In this document: positions 37,129 through 44,253 of the stretch, piece after piece | Numbering within the stretch: the stretch's first letter is position 1 | How the letters are laid out: every line of letters begins with the position of its first letter | IMG/VR virus record: IMGVR_UViG_3300025322_000062 | Location: 1 to 44,253 of that record | Length of the DNA: 44,253 nucleotides | Strand: one strand, 5' to 3' | Origin: a virus | Position numbers and translations under genes: made by a program | Notes under the pieces: generated by a model | Databases searched by the model: none | Seen by the model: the letters and a program-made list of their open reading frames with translations, nothing else | What the model was told of the DNA's origin: nothing

Positions 37129-37573
37129 AACGAAAAAGAATCCCTTCGGATTAACTTATAAGCAGGATTTAGTAATCAAAGACGTTACTGAGAAGGTGGA
37201 ACAGGGGAAGAAAATGGATATTTTGGAATCCACCGAGAAGTTTTATAACGCTAAAAACAGAAGTTCCGCCCTTCAGGTTGTTGCTTATAATCTAAAGAAC
37301 ACAAACTTCAGAGAGGCACTTGTATCTTCCTTAGTTGAGAAGAAGATTCTGGGGGCTGATTCTAAGACGGAGGATGTCCTCTTAGAGGGATTGGACGCTG
37401 AAACCAAGGACGGTTTTGTAGACCACGAAGTCAGGTTGAAGTTTGTTCAGGAAATAAATAAGGTCGCAGGAGTTTACGCTCCTGAAAAGAAGGCTACGCT
37501 TAACTTAAATGTAGACATGACCGAAGAAGAATTAGATAAGCATATTAAGGAACTCCAATCACAACTTGAATAG
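37112..37573 (+). CDS. Probable terminase small subunit
   Basis: 153 residues from ATG 37112, which overlaps the RHH gene end and has a GAGGT site a few nt upstream. A basic N-terminus (MGTPHRTKKNPFGLTYKQ) is followed by helical segments (DLVIKDVTEKVEQGKKMDILESTEKFY and REALVSSLVEKKILG) and an acidic end (MTEEELDKHIKELQSQLE). This is the usual profile of small terminase subunits, with N-terminal DNA binding and a helical oligomerisation core. Two small genes separate it from the large subunit. Role by context. Confidence 0.6.
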   Translation: MGTPHRTKKNPFGLTYKQDLVIKDVTEKVEQGKKMDILESTEKFYNAKNRSSALQVVAYNLKNTNFREALVSSLVEKKILGADSKTEDVLLEGLDAETKDGFVDHEVRLKFVQEINKVAGVYAPEKKATLNLNVDMTEEELDKHIKELQSQLE

Positions 37574-37594
37574 ATGTCATGACAGGAGTATAAT
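37566..37594 (+). promoter_or_regulatory. Strong promoter, leaderless start for the 37601 gene
   Basis: TTGAAT (37566-37571), exactly 17 nt, TATAAT (37589-37594), then 6 nt to a GTG start. It overlaps the end of the terminase small subunit gene. The best example of the leaderless arrangement. Confidence 0.75.
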
Positions 37595-37600
37595 TTACCT

Positions 37601-37786
37601 GTGGAACTTTGCATTAAATGTAACATACCGCTATTAGGATTACCTTTCTTTAACAACGGGGACAAGGAGTTTATCCCTTCAATACCATTCTGTCCCAACC
37701 CCAAATGTGAAAGACACGGGCTTTTAACAGTTGCTTATAAGGGTTTAAAGGATAAAGATGAAAAGAATAAACATGAGAATGTTTAA
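37601..37786 (+). CDS. Small zinc-ribbon protein (61 aa)
   Basis: GTG start at 37601, leaderless by promoter position. Sequence MELCIKCNIPLLGLPFFN then FIPSIPFCPNPKCERHGLLTV, with CxxC...CxxxxC pairs forming a likely zinc ribbon. It ends with a Lys-rich helix. Between the terminase subunits, so it may help packaging. Function unknown. Confidence 0.6.
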   Translation: MELCIKCNIPLLGLPFFNNGDKEFIPSIPFCPNPKCERHGLLTVAYKGLKDKDEKNKHENV

Positions 37787-37880
37787 TCGTAACATGTATA
37801 TTTATTTAAAGGATTTGCCTTTTGTGGTTTATAATAAAAAGACAGGAAAAAATTTATTTGAAGTAAGGAGGGCTAAATGA
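37758..37880 (+). CDS. Small basic protein (40 aa)
   Basis: ATG 37758 to TGA 37878-37880, overlapping the end of the zinc-ribbon gene and the next start (ATGA). Sequence MKRINMRMFNRNMYIYLKDLPFVVYNKKTGKNLFEVRRAK, strongly basic. Overlap on both sides supports translation. Function unknown. Confidence 0.45.
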   Translation: MKRINMRMFNRNMYIYLKDLPFVVYNKKTGKNLFEVRRAK

Positions 37881-38194
37881 TTTTATATAATCCTAAGGAC
37901 GAGAATGTTGAATTTTCCTATGGAGGGATTCGTATATATTTTAAGTCAAAGGAATCAAAGACGCTACCTGAGCATGTAGCAATCCACGCCCTGGAAAGAG
38001 CTAGAGTAGGGCTTGTGGAATACAATCCCACTTACGATAAAGAAATGACGGCTACAGATATGAGCTATCCTGAAATGCCCTGGAGAAAACTCGTTTCCTT
38101 AGCTTCAGCCAGAGGGATATTTAAGCCAGGAACTAAAAGACCAGTCCTGGAGAAAGATTTAGAAGATTATGACACCCAAGGAAGAACTTTATAG
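37877..38194 (+). CDS. Hypothetical protein before the large terminase (105 aa)
   Basis: ATG 37877 behind GTAAGGAGGGCTA. Mixed alpha/beta (FSYGGIRIYFKSKESKTLPEHVAIHALERARVGLVEY) with a charged C-terminus (GTKRPVLEKDLEDYDTQG). It overlaps the terminase start by 26 bp. Function unknown; position suggests packaging. Confidence 0.55.
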   Translation: MILYNPKDENVEFSYGGIRIYFKSKESKTLPEHVAIHALERARVGLVEYNPTYDKEMTATDMSYPEMPWRKLVSLASARGIFKPGTKRPVLEKDLEDYDTQGRTL

Positions 38195-39665
38195 AAGTCT
38201 TCTGATTAAAAAGAAAGAAAAAGGACTTAGAAATTTATTCTTTTTTAATAAATTTATTATAGAATCAGAGGAAAGACGCAGAAATCTTTTAGTTGAGCGT
38301 GTTCACGGGGAGTGGGATAACTGGTATAGACATTCAACTAAGAGAATAAAAATGATTCTAGTCCCTAGAGGTACTTTTAAGAGTTCTTTCTTTACTGTTG
38401 GTAGAACCATTCAAGCTATTTGTCAGGACAGAAAAAATAGTGTTCTAATTGCCAATGCAACACTTGCTAATGCACAACAGTTTGTCGGGGAGATTAAGGA
38501 ACATTTCAGAAAGAATCCAGAATTAAAAAGATTGTATGGGGAGTTTTACGACCCTAGTCTTAGATGGAATGAAAACGAATTTGATGTAACAGGTAAGGGA
38601 TTGGGTAGTAAGGAGGCTAATGTTACGGCGGTTGGAGTAGGAGGAAATCTAGTTTCTAGACATTATAAGAAAATAATCTGTGATGACTTAATGAATCTTG
38701 AAAATTCCAGCACTAGATATTTGACAGACAAGGTGGTGGATTGGTGGAGAAGAGCCTTCTCACTTCTTGATTATGATGGTGAACTTTTAATTATTGGGAC
38801 TCGTTGGAGTTATTATGATTTATATTCCTGGATTCAGGATAAATACAAGGGGGAAGTAGATATCTATATTCGTGGGTCACATAATGAGGACGGTAGTTTG
38901 TATTTCCCTGAACTTTTAAGTGAGGAAAAACTTAAAGAACTTCGGATGCTTCAAGGTTCCTACATCTTTAGTTCGTTTTACGAAAATAATCCGATTGACG
39001 ATAAATCGTCCCTTGTAAGTCATGAGCAGATAAGATATTACGGACAAGGGGAAACCTACGAATCCCCGCCCAAAGAACTTAATATTTTTGCTGTTTGTGA
39101 CCCCGCCGTTAGTCAATCTACCCAGGCAGATGAATCTTCAATTACAGTTGTTGGGGTTGATTGGGACAATAACTGGTGGGTTTTGGAAACCCGTGGGGGG
39201 CAATGGACTACTGGAGAACTTATTGAACAGCTCTTTGCAGTTAGACTTCAATGGAATCCGTTAACAATGACGATAGAGGTGATAGGTCAAGCCCAGGGAC
39301 TTATGCTTCCAATACATGACGAGGAAGACAGGAGAAAGATTTATCTTCCTTTAGTAGAAATTAACGCTCGTGGGCAAACCTCTAAGGAGCAGAGGATTCG
39401 TTCGGTTTTACAACCTAGATTTGAGAGGGGAAAGATATTCATTAAAAGGGAGATGTTTGACCTTGAAGAGCAGATTTTGCATTTTCCTCATGGTAAGAGG
39501 GACGATATTATTGATGCTTTGTCGGATGTCGAGGATATAGCCCATCCCGCTGATGTGGTTTCCGAACCTTTTAGGGGTTCTGGAAGTCGTTTACAGGATA
39601 TTTTAATTAAGGGTAAGGAGAAGCCCACGGAGTACATAGATGAGTTCCTTGGTGAAAATTATTGA
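38169..39665 (+). CDS. terL: Terminase large subunit
   Basis: 498 residues. ATPase motifs: a Walker A-like VPRGTFKSS at 65-73 (a form common in podovirus terminases), Walker B IICDD with Asp172-Asp173, and the coupling motif IIGTRWS near 208-214. Nuclease domain: FAVCDPAV with Asp311, an acidic Glu370 (TIEVIGQAQG), and GKRDDIIDALSD with Asp445, Asp446 and Asp449, the RNase H-like site. It packages DNA into the procapsid by ATP-driven translocation and cuts it. Start ATG 38169 overlaps the previous gene. Confidence 0.93.
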   Translation: MTPKEELYRSLLIKKKEKGLRNLFFFNKFIIESEERRRNLLVERVHGEWDNWYRHSTKRIKMILVPRGTFKSSFFTVGRTIQAICQDRKNSVLIANATLANAQQFVGEIKEHFRKNPELKRLYGEFYDPSLRWNENEFDVTGKGLGSKEANVTAVGVGGNLVSRHYKKIICDDLMNLENSSTRYLTDKVVDWWRRAFSLLDYDGELLIIGTRWSYYDLYSWIQDKYKGEVDIYIRGSHNEDGSLYFPELLSEEKLKELRMLQGSYIFSSFYENNPIDDKSSLVSHEQIRYYGQGETYESPPKELNIFAVCDPAVSQSTQADESSITVVGVDWDNNWWVLETRGGQWTTGELIEQLFAVRLQWNPLTMTIEVIGQAQGLMLPIHDEEDRRKIYLPLVEINARGQTSKEQRIRSVLQPRFERGKIFIKREMFDLEEQILHFPHGKRDDIIDALSDVEDIAHPADVVSEPFRGSGSRLQDILIKGKEKPTEYIDEFLGENY

Positions 39666-39731
39666 CGATACGACTTCCTGATGTTAGCGTTCATACACAA
39701 TATATGTAGTTTTTCTACAGAATACTTTTAG

Positions 39732-39740
39732 TGGTATAAT
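39732..39740 (+). promoter_or_regulatory. Extended -10 promoter, leaderless start for the 39747 gene
   Basis: TGG-TATAAT (TATAAT at 39735-39740), then 6 nt to ATG 39747. No clear -35; the TG dinucleotide makes an extended -10. The intergenic stretch before it (39666-39731) holds a small TGTAG/CTACA hairpin and nothing else seen. Confidence 0.6.
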
Positions 39741-39746
39741 TGACAA

Positions 39747-39983
39747 ATGGAGATTTTCTTAATTATAGTAATTGCCTTTCAATTTGCGTATTTAGTATTT
39801 TCTGATTTTCAAAATAGAGCGGAAAGAGAAAGATTACAGCTTAAACTTATGAGTAAGGATTTAACAGATTACAAATCCGCCGTGGAAAAAGAACCAGAGA
39901 AGTCGGCAGTTGAAGAAGAAGACCCTTATGTAACAATGGAAGAAGCTGGAGTTGAAAAGGTTTTACGAGCTGAGGAAAAATAA
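39747..39983 (+). CDS. Small membrane-anchored protein before the portal (78 aa)
   Basis: An N-terminal membrane helix (IFLIIVIAFQFAYLVF) then a charged helix (QNRAERERLQLKLMSKD) and acidic tail (EKEPEKSAVEEEDPYVTMEEAG). Start ATG 39747 by promoter spacing. Its stop overlaps the portal start. A membrane-linked packaging or assembly helper is possible; not established. Confidence 0.6.
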   Translation: MEIFLIIVIAFQFAYLVFSDFQNRAERERLQLKLMSKDLTDYKSAVEKEPEKSAVEEEDPYVTMEEAGVEKVLRAEEK

Positions 39984-41896
39984 TGATAGAAGTTGACAAA
40001 AAACCCTGGGACAAGTTAGACAACGAGCAAAAGATAGCTTATTGTGAGTCTTTATTAAAGAGTGTTAAAACCTCCAGAGAACTAAATGACCTAGAATGGT
40101 ACACAAACTACCAATTTGAACGTGGAAACCATTATATGATGGTTAATACTGTAACAGGAAATCTTGAAGCCAATCCTCCAAAGAAAAGAGGAGAAGTTAG
40201 AATGATGGTCAATAAGATTCGTTCCACTAAAAGAGCTATTCAAAATTATGTAACAAGAACACAACCTAAGTGGGAGATTATTCCCGGGGATACTGATGAC
40301 GATACGGTAAAAAATGCCAGAAGAATAGGCAAGACAATGGATTATTTATACAGAAGATTACACCTTGAACAAATGGTTTCGGGCGTTGTAGATACGGGTC
40401 TTTCTACTTCTGTTGGTGTTATAGAAATTGATTGGGATGAAAATGCGGAAGGTGGAATCGGGCAGGTTAGGGTAAGACAGCACGACCCCTTTGATGTATG
40501 GTGGGATAGAAGAGCGTATTTATATGCAGGTAGACTTGTTTCACGATTCTTGGCTAAAACAGTAGTTAAATCGGTAGATGAAATAAAATCCGACACAACA
40601 TATGATGAAAAATCAAGAAAAGAAGTAAAGCCCGATGAGGAGTTGGCTACTTCAAGATTAAAAGCCAAAATTATAAAAAAGGAAATGGGTTCGGATGAGG
40701 AAAAGGTAATTCCTACCGCTACGGTAAAGGAGTTTTTACTGTGGGATGACGAGAAGAATTCAAAGAAGGGAAGAATTAAACTTTTTACTTATTCTGGAGA
40801 CCAAGTATTAAAAGAAGAAGATTTAGAAGATAAGGAATATCCAATTTATATTTATCAAATACAAATGAATCCGCTAAAGGTTTATCAAAGAGCGTGGGTA
40901 ACTGATGCCGTACCGTTGAATAAAGCTATAGATAGAGCACTTTCTCAAAAGATTATGTACATGAACCAAGCGTTGGTTTATAGAGTTATAGCTGAAAAGG
41001 GACACGGTGCGGGGATTGTTACAAACGAAATGGGCGAGGTGTTAGAAATAAATAAAGGCAGAACCTACGCCCAAATGACTATGAACCCAATGCCCGCAGG
41101 ATATGACGCAGTTACGGATGAATTGAATGCTTATTTGGAAGATATTTTAGGAGCGCACGATGCCGCTCTTGGGAGAATGCCCACAGGAGCTAGGTCTGGG
41201 GCCACATTAGAGGCAATTCAAGCGGCAGATTCTAATAACTTGACAGGATTAACAGCGTCTTTGGAGTCGTTTTTGTCGGTTGTTGGAGAAAGAATTTTAA
41301 ATATTATAGCTAAAAAGTATCAGGTTTCAAGGATAGCCAAGATTGCAGAACCAGAGGAAGGTCAGGAATATCTTAAGGTAATAGGAGAGGGTTCAAAGCA
41401 ACGACCAGAGGGAGCTACGATTATTACTGAGGATAACGAAGTCATTGTAAAGATTGGTTCGTGGTTAGGACACACGTTGGAAGCAAAACGAGAAACTATG
41501 ATGAAGCTGGGGGAAATGGGAGTTTTGCCAGCGGAGGAGATTTTAAGACAGTTTGAATTTCCTAATGTAGAGGAACTTTCGGAAAAAGCCAGAGACCAGA
41601 GAATGGAACAAGGTCAGATGGATTTGGCTATTGCGGGCCACGCTCAAAGTGAAGGAGGTCAGCAATTTCAAGGCACGACAGACCCACAAAAAATGATAGC
41701 CTTGGCAGATAAGGAAAATATGGGTATGATGAATGGGGAGCAAATTCCACCCACTGAAGGTGCGGATATTGTTCACACTCAAACCCATTCTGACTTTACC
41801 AGAACAGATATGTATGCCTCTGCACCACCAGAGGTTCAGCAAATTTTTGCAACTCATGTGGCTGGTGAGATGCAACAACATGGAATGGTAAGGTAA
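39983..41896 (+). CDS. Portal protein
   Basis: 637 residues, ATG overlapping the previous stop (ATGA). Sequence features of podovirus-type portals: an N-terminal WYTNYQFERGNHYM and KIRSTKRAIQNYVTRTQPKWEIIPGDTDDDTVKNARR, then LYRRLHLEQMVSGVVDTGLSTSVGVIEIDWD and VRQHDPFDVWWDRRA, conserved in the portal stem and wing. Later parts include TGARSGATLEAIQAADSNNL and a Gln/Met-rich C-terminus. Portals form the ring through which the genome is packaged and released. It follows the large terminase, as is usual. Confidence 0.88.
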   Translation: MIEVDKKPWDKLDNEQKIAYCESLLKSVKTSRELNDLEWYTNYQFERGNHYMMVNTVTGNLEANPPKKRGEVRMMVNKIRSTKRAIQNYVTRTQPKWEIIPGDTDDDTVKNARRIGKTMDYLYRRLHLEQMVSGVVDTGLSTSVGVIEIDWDENAEGGIGQVRVRQHDPFDVWWDRRAYLYAGRLVSRFLAKTVVKSVDEIKSDTTYDEKSRKEVKPDEELATSRLKAKIIKKEMGSDEEKVIPTATVKEFLLWDDEKNSKKGRIKLFTYSGDQVLKEEDLEDKEYPIYIYQIQMNPLKVYQRAWVTDAVPLNKAIDRALSQKIMYMNQALVYRVIAEKGHGAGIVTNEMGEVLEINKGRTYAQMTMNPMPAGYDAVTDELNAYLEDILGAHDAALGRMPTGARSGATLEAIQAADSNNLTGLTASLESFLSVVGERILNIIAKKYQVSRIAKIAEPEEGQEYLKVIGEGSKQRPEGATIITEDNEVIVKIGSWLGHTLEAKRETMMKLGEMGVLPAEEILRQFEFPNVEELSEKARDQRMEQGQMDLAIAGHAQSEGGQQFQGTTDPQKMIALADKENMGMMNGEQIPPTEGADIVHTQTHSDFTRTDMYASAPPEVQQIFATHVAGEMQQHGMVR

Positions 41897-41897
41897 T

Positions 41898-42575
41898 ATG
41901 ACACTATCACAAGTTACTAATCAGAGAACCCACGATAAGTTTGTAGAGGATAGCGAAGGTAATACAGCTGTCAGAATAAAAATTGACCCAGGGCAGGTTT
42001 CTACTATAACACCACCAAGCGCAATTACTGGATATGCTACTTCAAGTAAACAAGATACTTTATTAACAGAACTCCAACTAAAAGCCGACTTAACCGAAAC
42101 CCAACCAGTATCTCTTACCTCAGTTCCTTCCCATGCTGTAACTAACGCAGGTACGTTTGCTACACAAGCTACGCTTCAAGCTGGAAGCGCTACCATTGGT
42201 AAATTAGCCGCTAATTCTGGAGTGGATATAGGCGACGTTGATGTAACTTCAATTGCAACAGGTACAAATACCATAGGACGAGTAGGTCATGATATTACAG
42301 GAATAGGACATGGGGTGACAACAGTAACTACAGCAGGAACAGATGTAGTGTTGGGCGCTTCTATTGCTTGTAAAAGAGTAACTATTCAAGCCCAGACAGA
42401 TAATACTAATTTGATAGCAGTCGGGGCGATGGGAGTAGACTCTACCGCCGCAACGGGAACAGGAATTGCTTTGTATCCTGGGGATATTTTTGAATTAGAA
42501 ATAGATAATCTGGCTGATATATATATAGATTCTTTAGTTAATGGTGAGGGAGTAAGGTACACTTACTTTACATAA
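41898..42575 (+). CDS. Beta-rich virion protein, possible head fibre (225 aa)
   Basis: Start ATG 41898 one nt after the portal stop. Rich in Thr, Gly, Ala and Val (TVTTAGTDVVLGASIACKRVTIQAQTDNT) with short beta segments and a final FELEIDNLADIYIDSLVNGEGVRYTYF. Similar proteins form head fibres or decorate the portal vertex; phage proteins with this C-terminal pattern are common. Function inferred. Confidence 0.5.
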   Translation: MTLSQVTNQRTHDKFVEDSEGNTAVRIKIDPGQVSTITPPSAITGYATSSKQDTLLTELQLKADLTETQPVSLTSVPSHAVTNAGTFATQATLQAGSATIGKLAANSGVDIGDVDVTSIATGTNTIGRVGHDITGIGHGVTTVTTAGTDVVLGASIACKRVTIQAQTDNTNLIAVGAMGVDSTAATGTGIALYPGDIFELEIDNLADIYIDSLVNGEGVRYTYFT

Positions 42576-42576
42576 T

Positions 42577-43551
42577 ATGCCGGCATCACCCGCAGTTCCT
42601 TTTTATTACAAAAGTAGCACCCAGATTGGGCTGAAGAGCTCTGCTGTTGACTCGCTTATCGGTAACACATCTGGTTTGACTATTATTGGCGGTTCGGCTA
42701 CTACCGCCGATTTATCTCTTCAAACCACTTCCGGTGTTGGAACCACTGGAGCCGATATGCACTTTCTGGTTGGCAACAATGGGGCTACGGAAGCGATGAC
42801 GATATTGAATAGTGGGTTTGTCGGCATCGGGACGACGGGACCGGGGGCGAGGTTGGGTTTTGCGGCGGCAACAACAGCCGCAGGTGGAATTGATTTTGGA
42901 GGCGATGTAACGTTATACCGAGGTGCAGCAAATGAACTTAGAACAGATGATATGATAGAGTCCGTCAGAGCTAGTTCTACAGATAACGCTTTCTTAACTT
43001 GGGTCACTGGTGATTCAAATAATCGATGGTATGTAACGGCAGACGGTACAATGCGTTGGGGACCAGGTAATGCTTCTGTTGATACAAACTTGTACCGTGG
43101 TGCAGCAAATATATTACAGACTGACGATGGATTAAATATAGCGGGCAACGTCGGCATCGGGACGACAGCACCCACAAATCTGCTTTCGTTAAGTGGTGAG
43201 GCGGCACGAGTATTTTGGATGGAGAGAGAATTGACTGCGGATACGGCGGGGAATACGCTTACAATCACGGCTGGCGGAGCAACGTCGGCGGCAACAGATA
43301 AAAACGGCGGGGATTTGCTTATACAGGGTGGATTGAGTACAGGAACAGGCGAAAGCGGTGTCAAGATATATGGTTGTGTGGCAGGAGCAACAGGAACAGC
43401 GGACAGAACACAAACTATCGGTATTCAGGTGCTTGGAAACAAACTCGGTTTCTATGGTTTAGCAACTCCAGTTATTAAGCCAACAGGTGTTGCAGTAACG
43501 GCAGAAGGTATTCACGCTGCATTAGTTAGTTTGGGCTTGATTGCAGCGTGA
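42577..43551 (+). CDS. Trimeric fibre-like protein with internal repeats (324 aa)
   Basis: ATG 42577 follows the preceding stop closely. Repeated units: NSGFVGIGTTGPGARL and GNVGIGTTAPTNLL; YRGAANELRTDD and YRGAANILQTDD. The VGIGTT repeat is common in phage tail fibres and host adhesins of trimeric type. At the DNA level a 17-bp direct repeat (42820-42836 and 43150-43166) is identical, 330 bp apart and in frame. GC content is higher than in neighbouring genes. It is followed 1 bp later by a tyrosine recombinase. Confidence 0.65.
   Translation: MPASPAVPFYYKSSTQIGLKSSAVDSLIGNTSGLTIIGGSATTADLSLQTTSGVGTTGADMHFLVGNNGATEAMTILNSGFVGIGTTGPGARLGFAAATTAAGGIDFGGDVTLYRGAANELRTDDMIESVRASSTDNAFLTWVTGDSNNRWYVTADGTMRWGPGNASVDTNLYRGAANILQTDDGLNIAGNVGIGTTAPTNLLSLSGEAARVFWMERELTADTAGNTLTITAGGATSAATDKNGGDLLIQGGLSTGTGESGVKIYGCVAGATGTADRTQTIGIQVLGNKLGFYGLATPVIKPTGVAVTAEGIHAALVSLGLIAA
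42820..43166 (+). repeat. 17-bp identical direct repeats inside the fibre gene
   Basis: GTCGGCATCGGGACGAC at 42820-42836 and 43150-43166, 330 bp (110 codons) apart. Nearby stretches such as TACCGAGGTGCAGCAAAT versus TACCGTGGTGCAGCAAAT are also duplicated. They are possible recombination points that would delete or add a repeat unit in frame. Confidence 0.7.
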
Positions 43552-43552
43552 C

Positions 43553-44253
43553 ATGAGTACCGAAGATTTTTACAACGGACTTTACGCAAAACATGGGTTT
43601 TGTACTATAACTGTTGAGGGTTACAAGCGCACATTAAGTAAGGTTTTAAGGGATTTAGGGACACAAAGACCAACTGTAAAACAAATAGAAAAATATATTG
43701 CAGAGATGCACAAAAAGGGATACTCGTATTCCCATTTAAGAAATACTATTATTATTGTTGAGAGGTATTGTACCTTTCTTAAAAGACCGATTAAACTTGC
43801 CAGACCAAGAAAGCCACAACCAATGATAAAGGAAATCTTATCGGAAGCGGAGGTAGTTAGGATTTTAGCATCCACAAAGAATGTCAGAGAAAGAGCCCTT
43901 TTGTCGCTTTTAGCTTATACTGGGATAAGAAATAAAGAATTGTGTTCATTGAAAGTTAAAGATGTAGATTTTGAAAACAATGCTATTAAGGTATTTGGTG
44001 GAAAATTCAATAAGGATCGGGTGGTAAATATTCAAAAAGACGGAATTAGAACAATTGGCGAGTATTTGGGGGAGTATAAACGAAATGCTGAAGATTGGCT
44101 TTTCACGACAATGAGGAAGGGTATACAATACACCAGTTGGGCGTTAAGAAAGCTAGTTAAAGTAGTATCCAAACGGGCAAAGATTAAAAAGAGGGTTTAT
44201 CCGCATCTATTTAGACATACCATAGCTAGTATATTAGTACAGAAAGGAGCTAA
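43553..44253 (+). CDS. Tyrosine recombinase/integrase, cut by the window edge
   Basis: 233 residues are visible, with the N-terminal SAM-like core-binding domain (about 5-80: TVEGYKRTLSKVLRDL, VKQIEKYIAEMHKKG) and most of the catalytic domain. Conserved residues seen: Arg126 in AYTGIRNKEL, Lys in VFGGKFNKDR, and His218 with Arg221 in HLFRHT. The final His/Trp and the catalytic Tyr lie past the edge. It belongs to the XerC/D-like phage integrase family. It starts 1 bp after the fibre gene stop. It may integrate the phage or act on local repeats. Confidence 0.85.
   Translation, partial: MSTEDFYNGLYAKHGFCTITVEGYKRTLSKVLRDLGTQRPTVKQIEKYIAEMHKKGYSYSHLRNTIIIVERYCTFLKRPIKLARPRKPQPMIKEILSEAEVVRILASTKNVRERALLSLLAYTGIRNKELCSLKVKDVDFENNAIKVFGGKFNKDRVVNIQKDGIRTIGEYLGEYKRNAEDWLFTTMRKGIQYTSWALRKLVKVVSKRAKIKKRVYPHLFRHTIASILVQKGA

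Noticed and set aside
42720-43364. 214-codon minus-strand frame
   Set aside because: It is a shadow of the fibre gene, with Ser/Pro/Val-rich unstructured composition and no ribosome site.
42577-44253. Diversity-generating retroelement acting on the fibre
   Set aside because: No reverse transcriptase and no template/variable repeat pair with adenine-specific changes were seen.

Overview
This window is almost entirely a tailed-phage (or prophage) genome with a short-tailed, podovirus-like structural gene set. The evidence is a scaffold and HK97-fold type capsid pair, a terminase small/large subunit and portal block, an adaptor plus a beta-propeller-like tail nozzle protein, several tail fibre genes, large internal virion proteins, an SLT-type lysozyme, an M23 endopeptidase with a holin-like protein, and a tyrosine integrase running off the right edge. 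Coding density is high, many starts overlap the previous stop as ATGA or GTGA, and the DNA is AT-rich. I see no tRNA, rRNA, CRISPR array or reverse transcriptase. I also see no DNA polymerase, primase or helicase, so replication genes are either outside the window or supplied by the host. The host cannot be named. Two peptidoglycan-targeting enzymes say it has a bacterial wall. A striking set of leaderless promoters (a -10 hexamer exactly 6 nt before the start codon) suggests a host lineage that tolerates leaderless mRNAs.

Layout. 1-4340: end of a cut gene, small head genes, scaffold, major capsid protein, and two related decoration-like proteins, the second with a long Ser-Pro repeat tail. 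4348-13096: a rightward cassette of glycosyltransferases, SAM methyltransferases and a polysaccharide-deacetylase-like protein, invaded three times by HNH endonuclease genes. 13125-19745: a second Ser-Pro repeat protein, tail adaptor, tail nozzle, and a run of fibre proteins sharing a repeated domain. 19757-28707: coiled-coil and internal virion proteins (the largest carries a 311-residue intein), lysozyme, M23 peptidase, holin-like and small membrane proteins. 28718-31741: HNH nucleases, a RecB/Cas4-like nuclease, tiny ORFs, a probable group I intron RNA, and a strongly folded intergenic element. 31721-36196: a leftward array of about 15 small genes (a Cro/CI-type HTH, zinc-finger and acidic proteins), with sigma70-like promoters and a repeated hairpin element. 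36272-44253: a non-coding regulatory region, then rightward RHH regulator, terminase small and large subunits, portal, fibre-like proteins and the cut integrase.

If the genome is circular or circularly permuted, the right edge (portal, fibre, integrase) leads towards the left edge (scaffold, capsid). This is inference, because the integrase does not continue at position 1, so some sequence is missing between the ends.

The most unusual points are: (1) a 591-bp, in-frame, stop-free insertion in a glycosyltransferase, flanked by imperfect 17-bp repeats and carrying an HNH gene on the opposite strand; (2) the leaderless promoter architecture; (3) a large glycan-modification cassette lying between two Ser-Pro repeat virion genes, which suggests virion glycosylation; (4) a family of CTGACAC-plus-hairpin elements in the leftward array; and (5) a dense load of mobile endonucleases (five HNH genes, one LAGLIDADG intein and one intron-like RNA).
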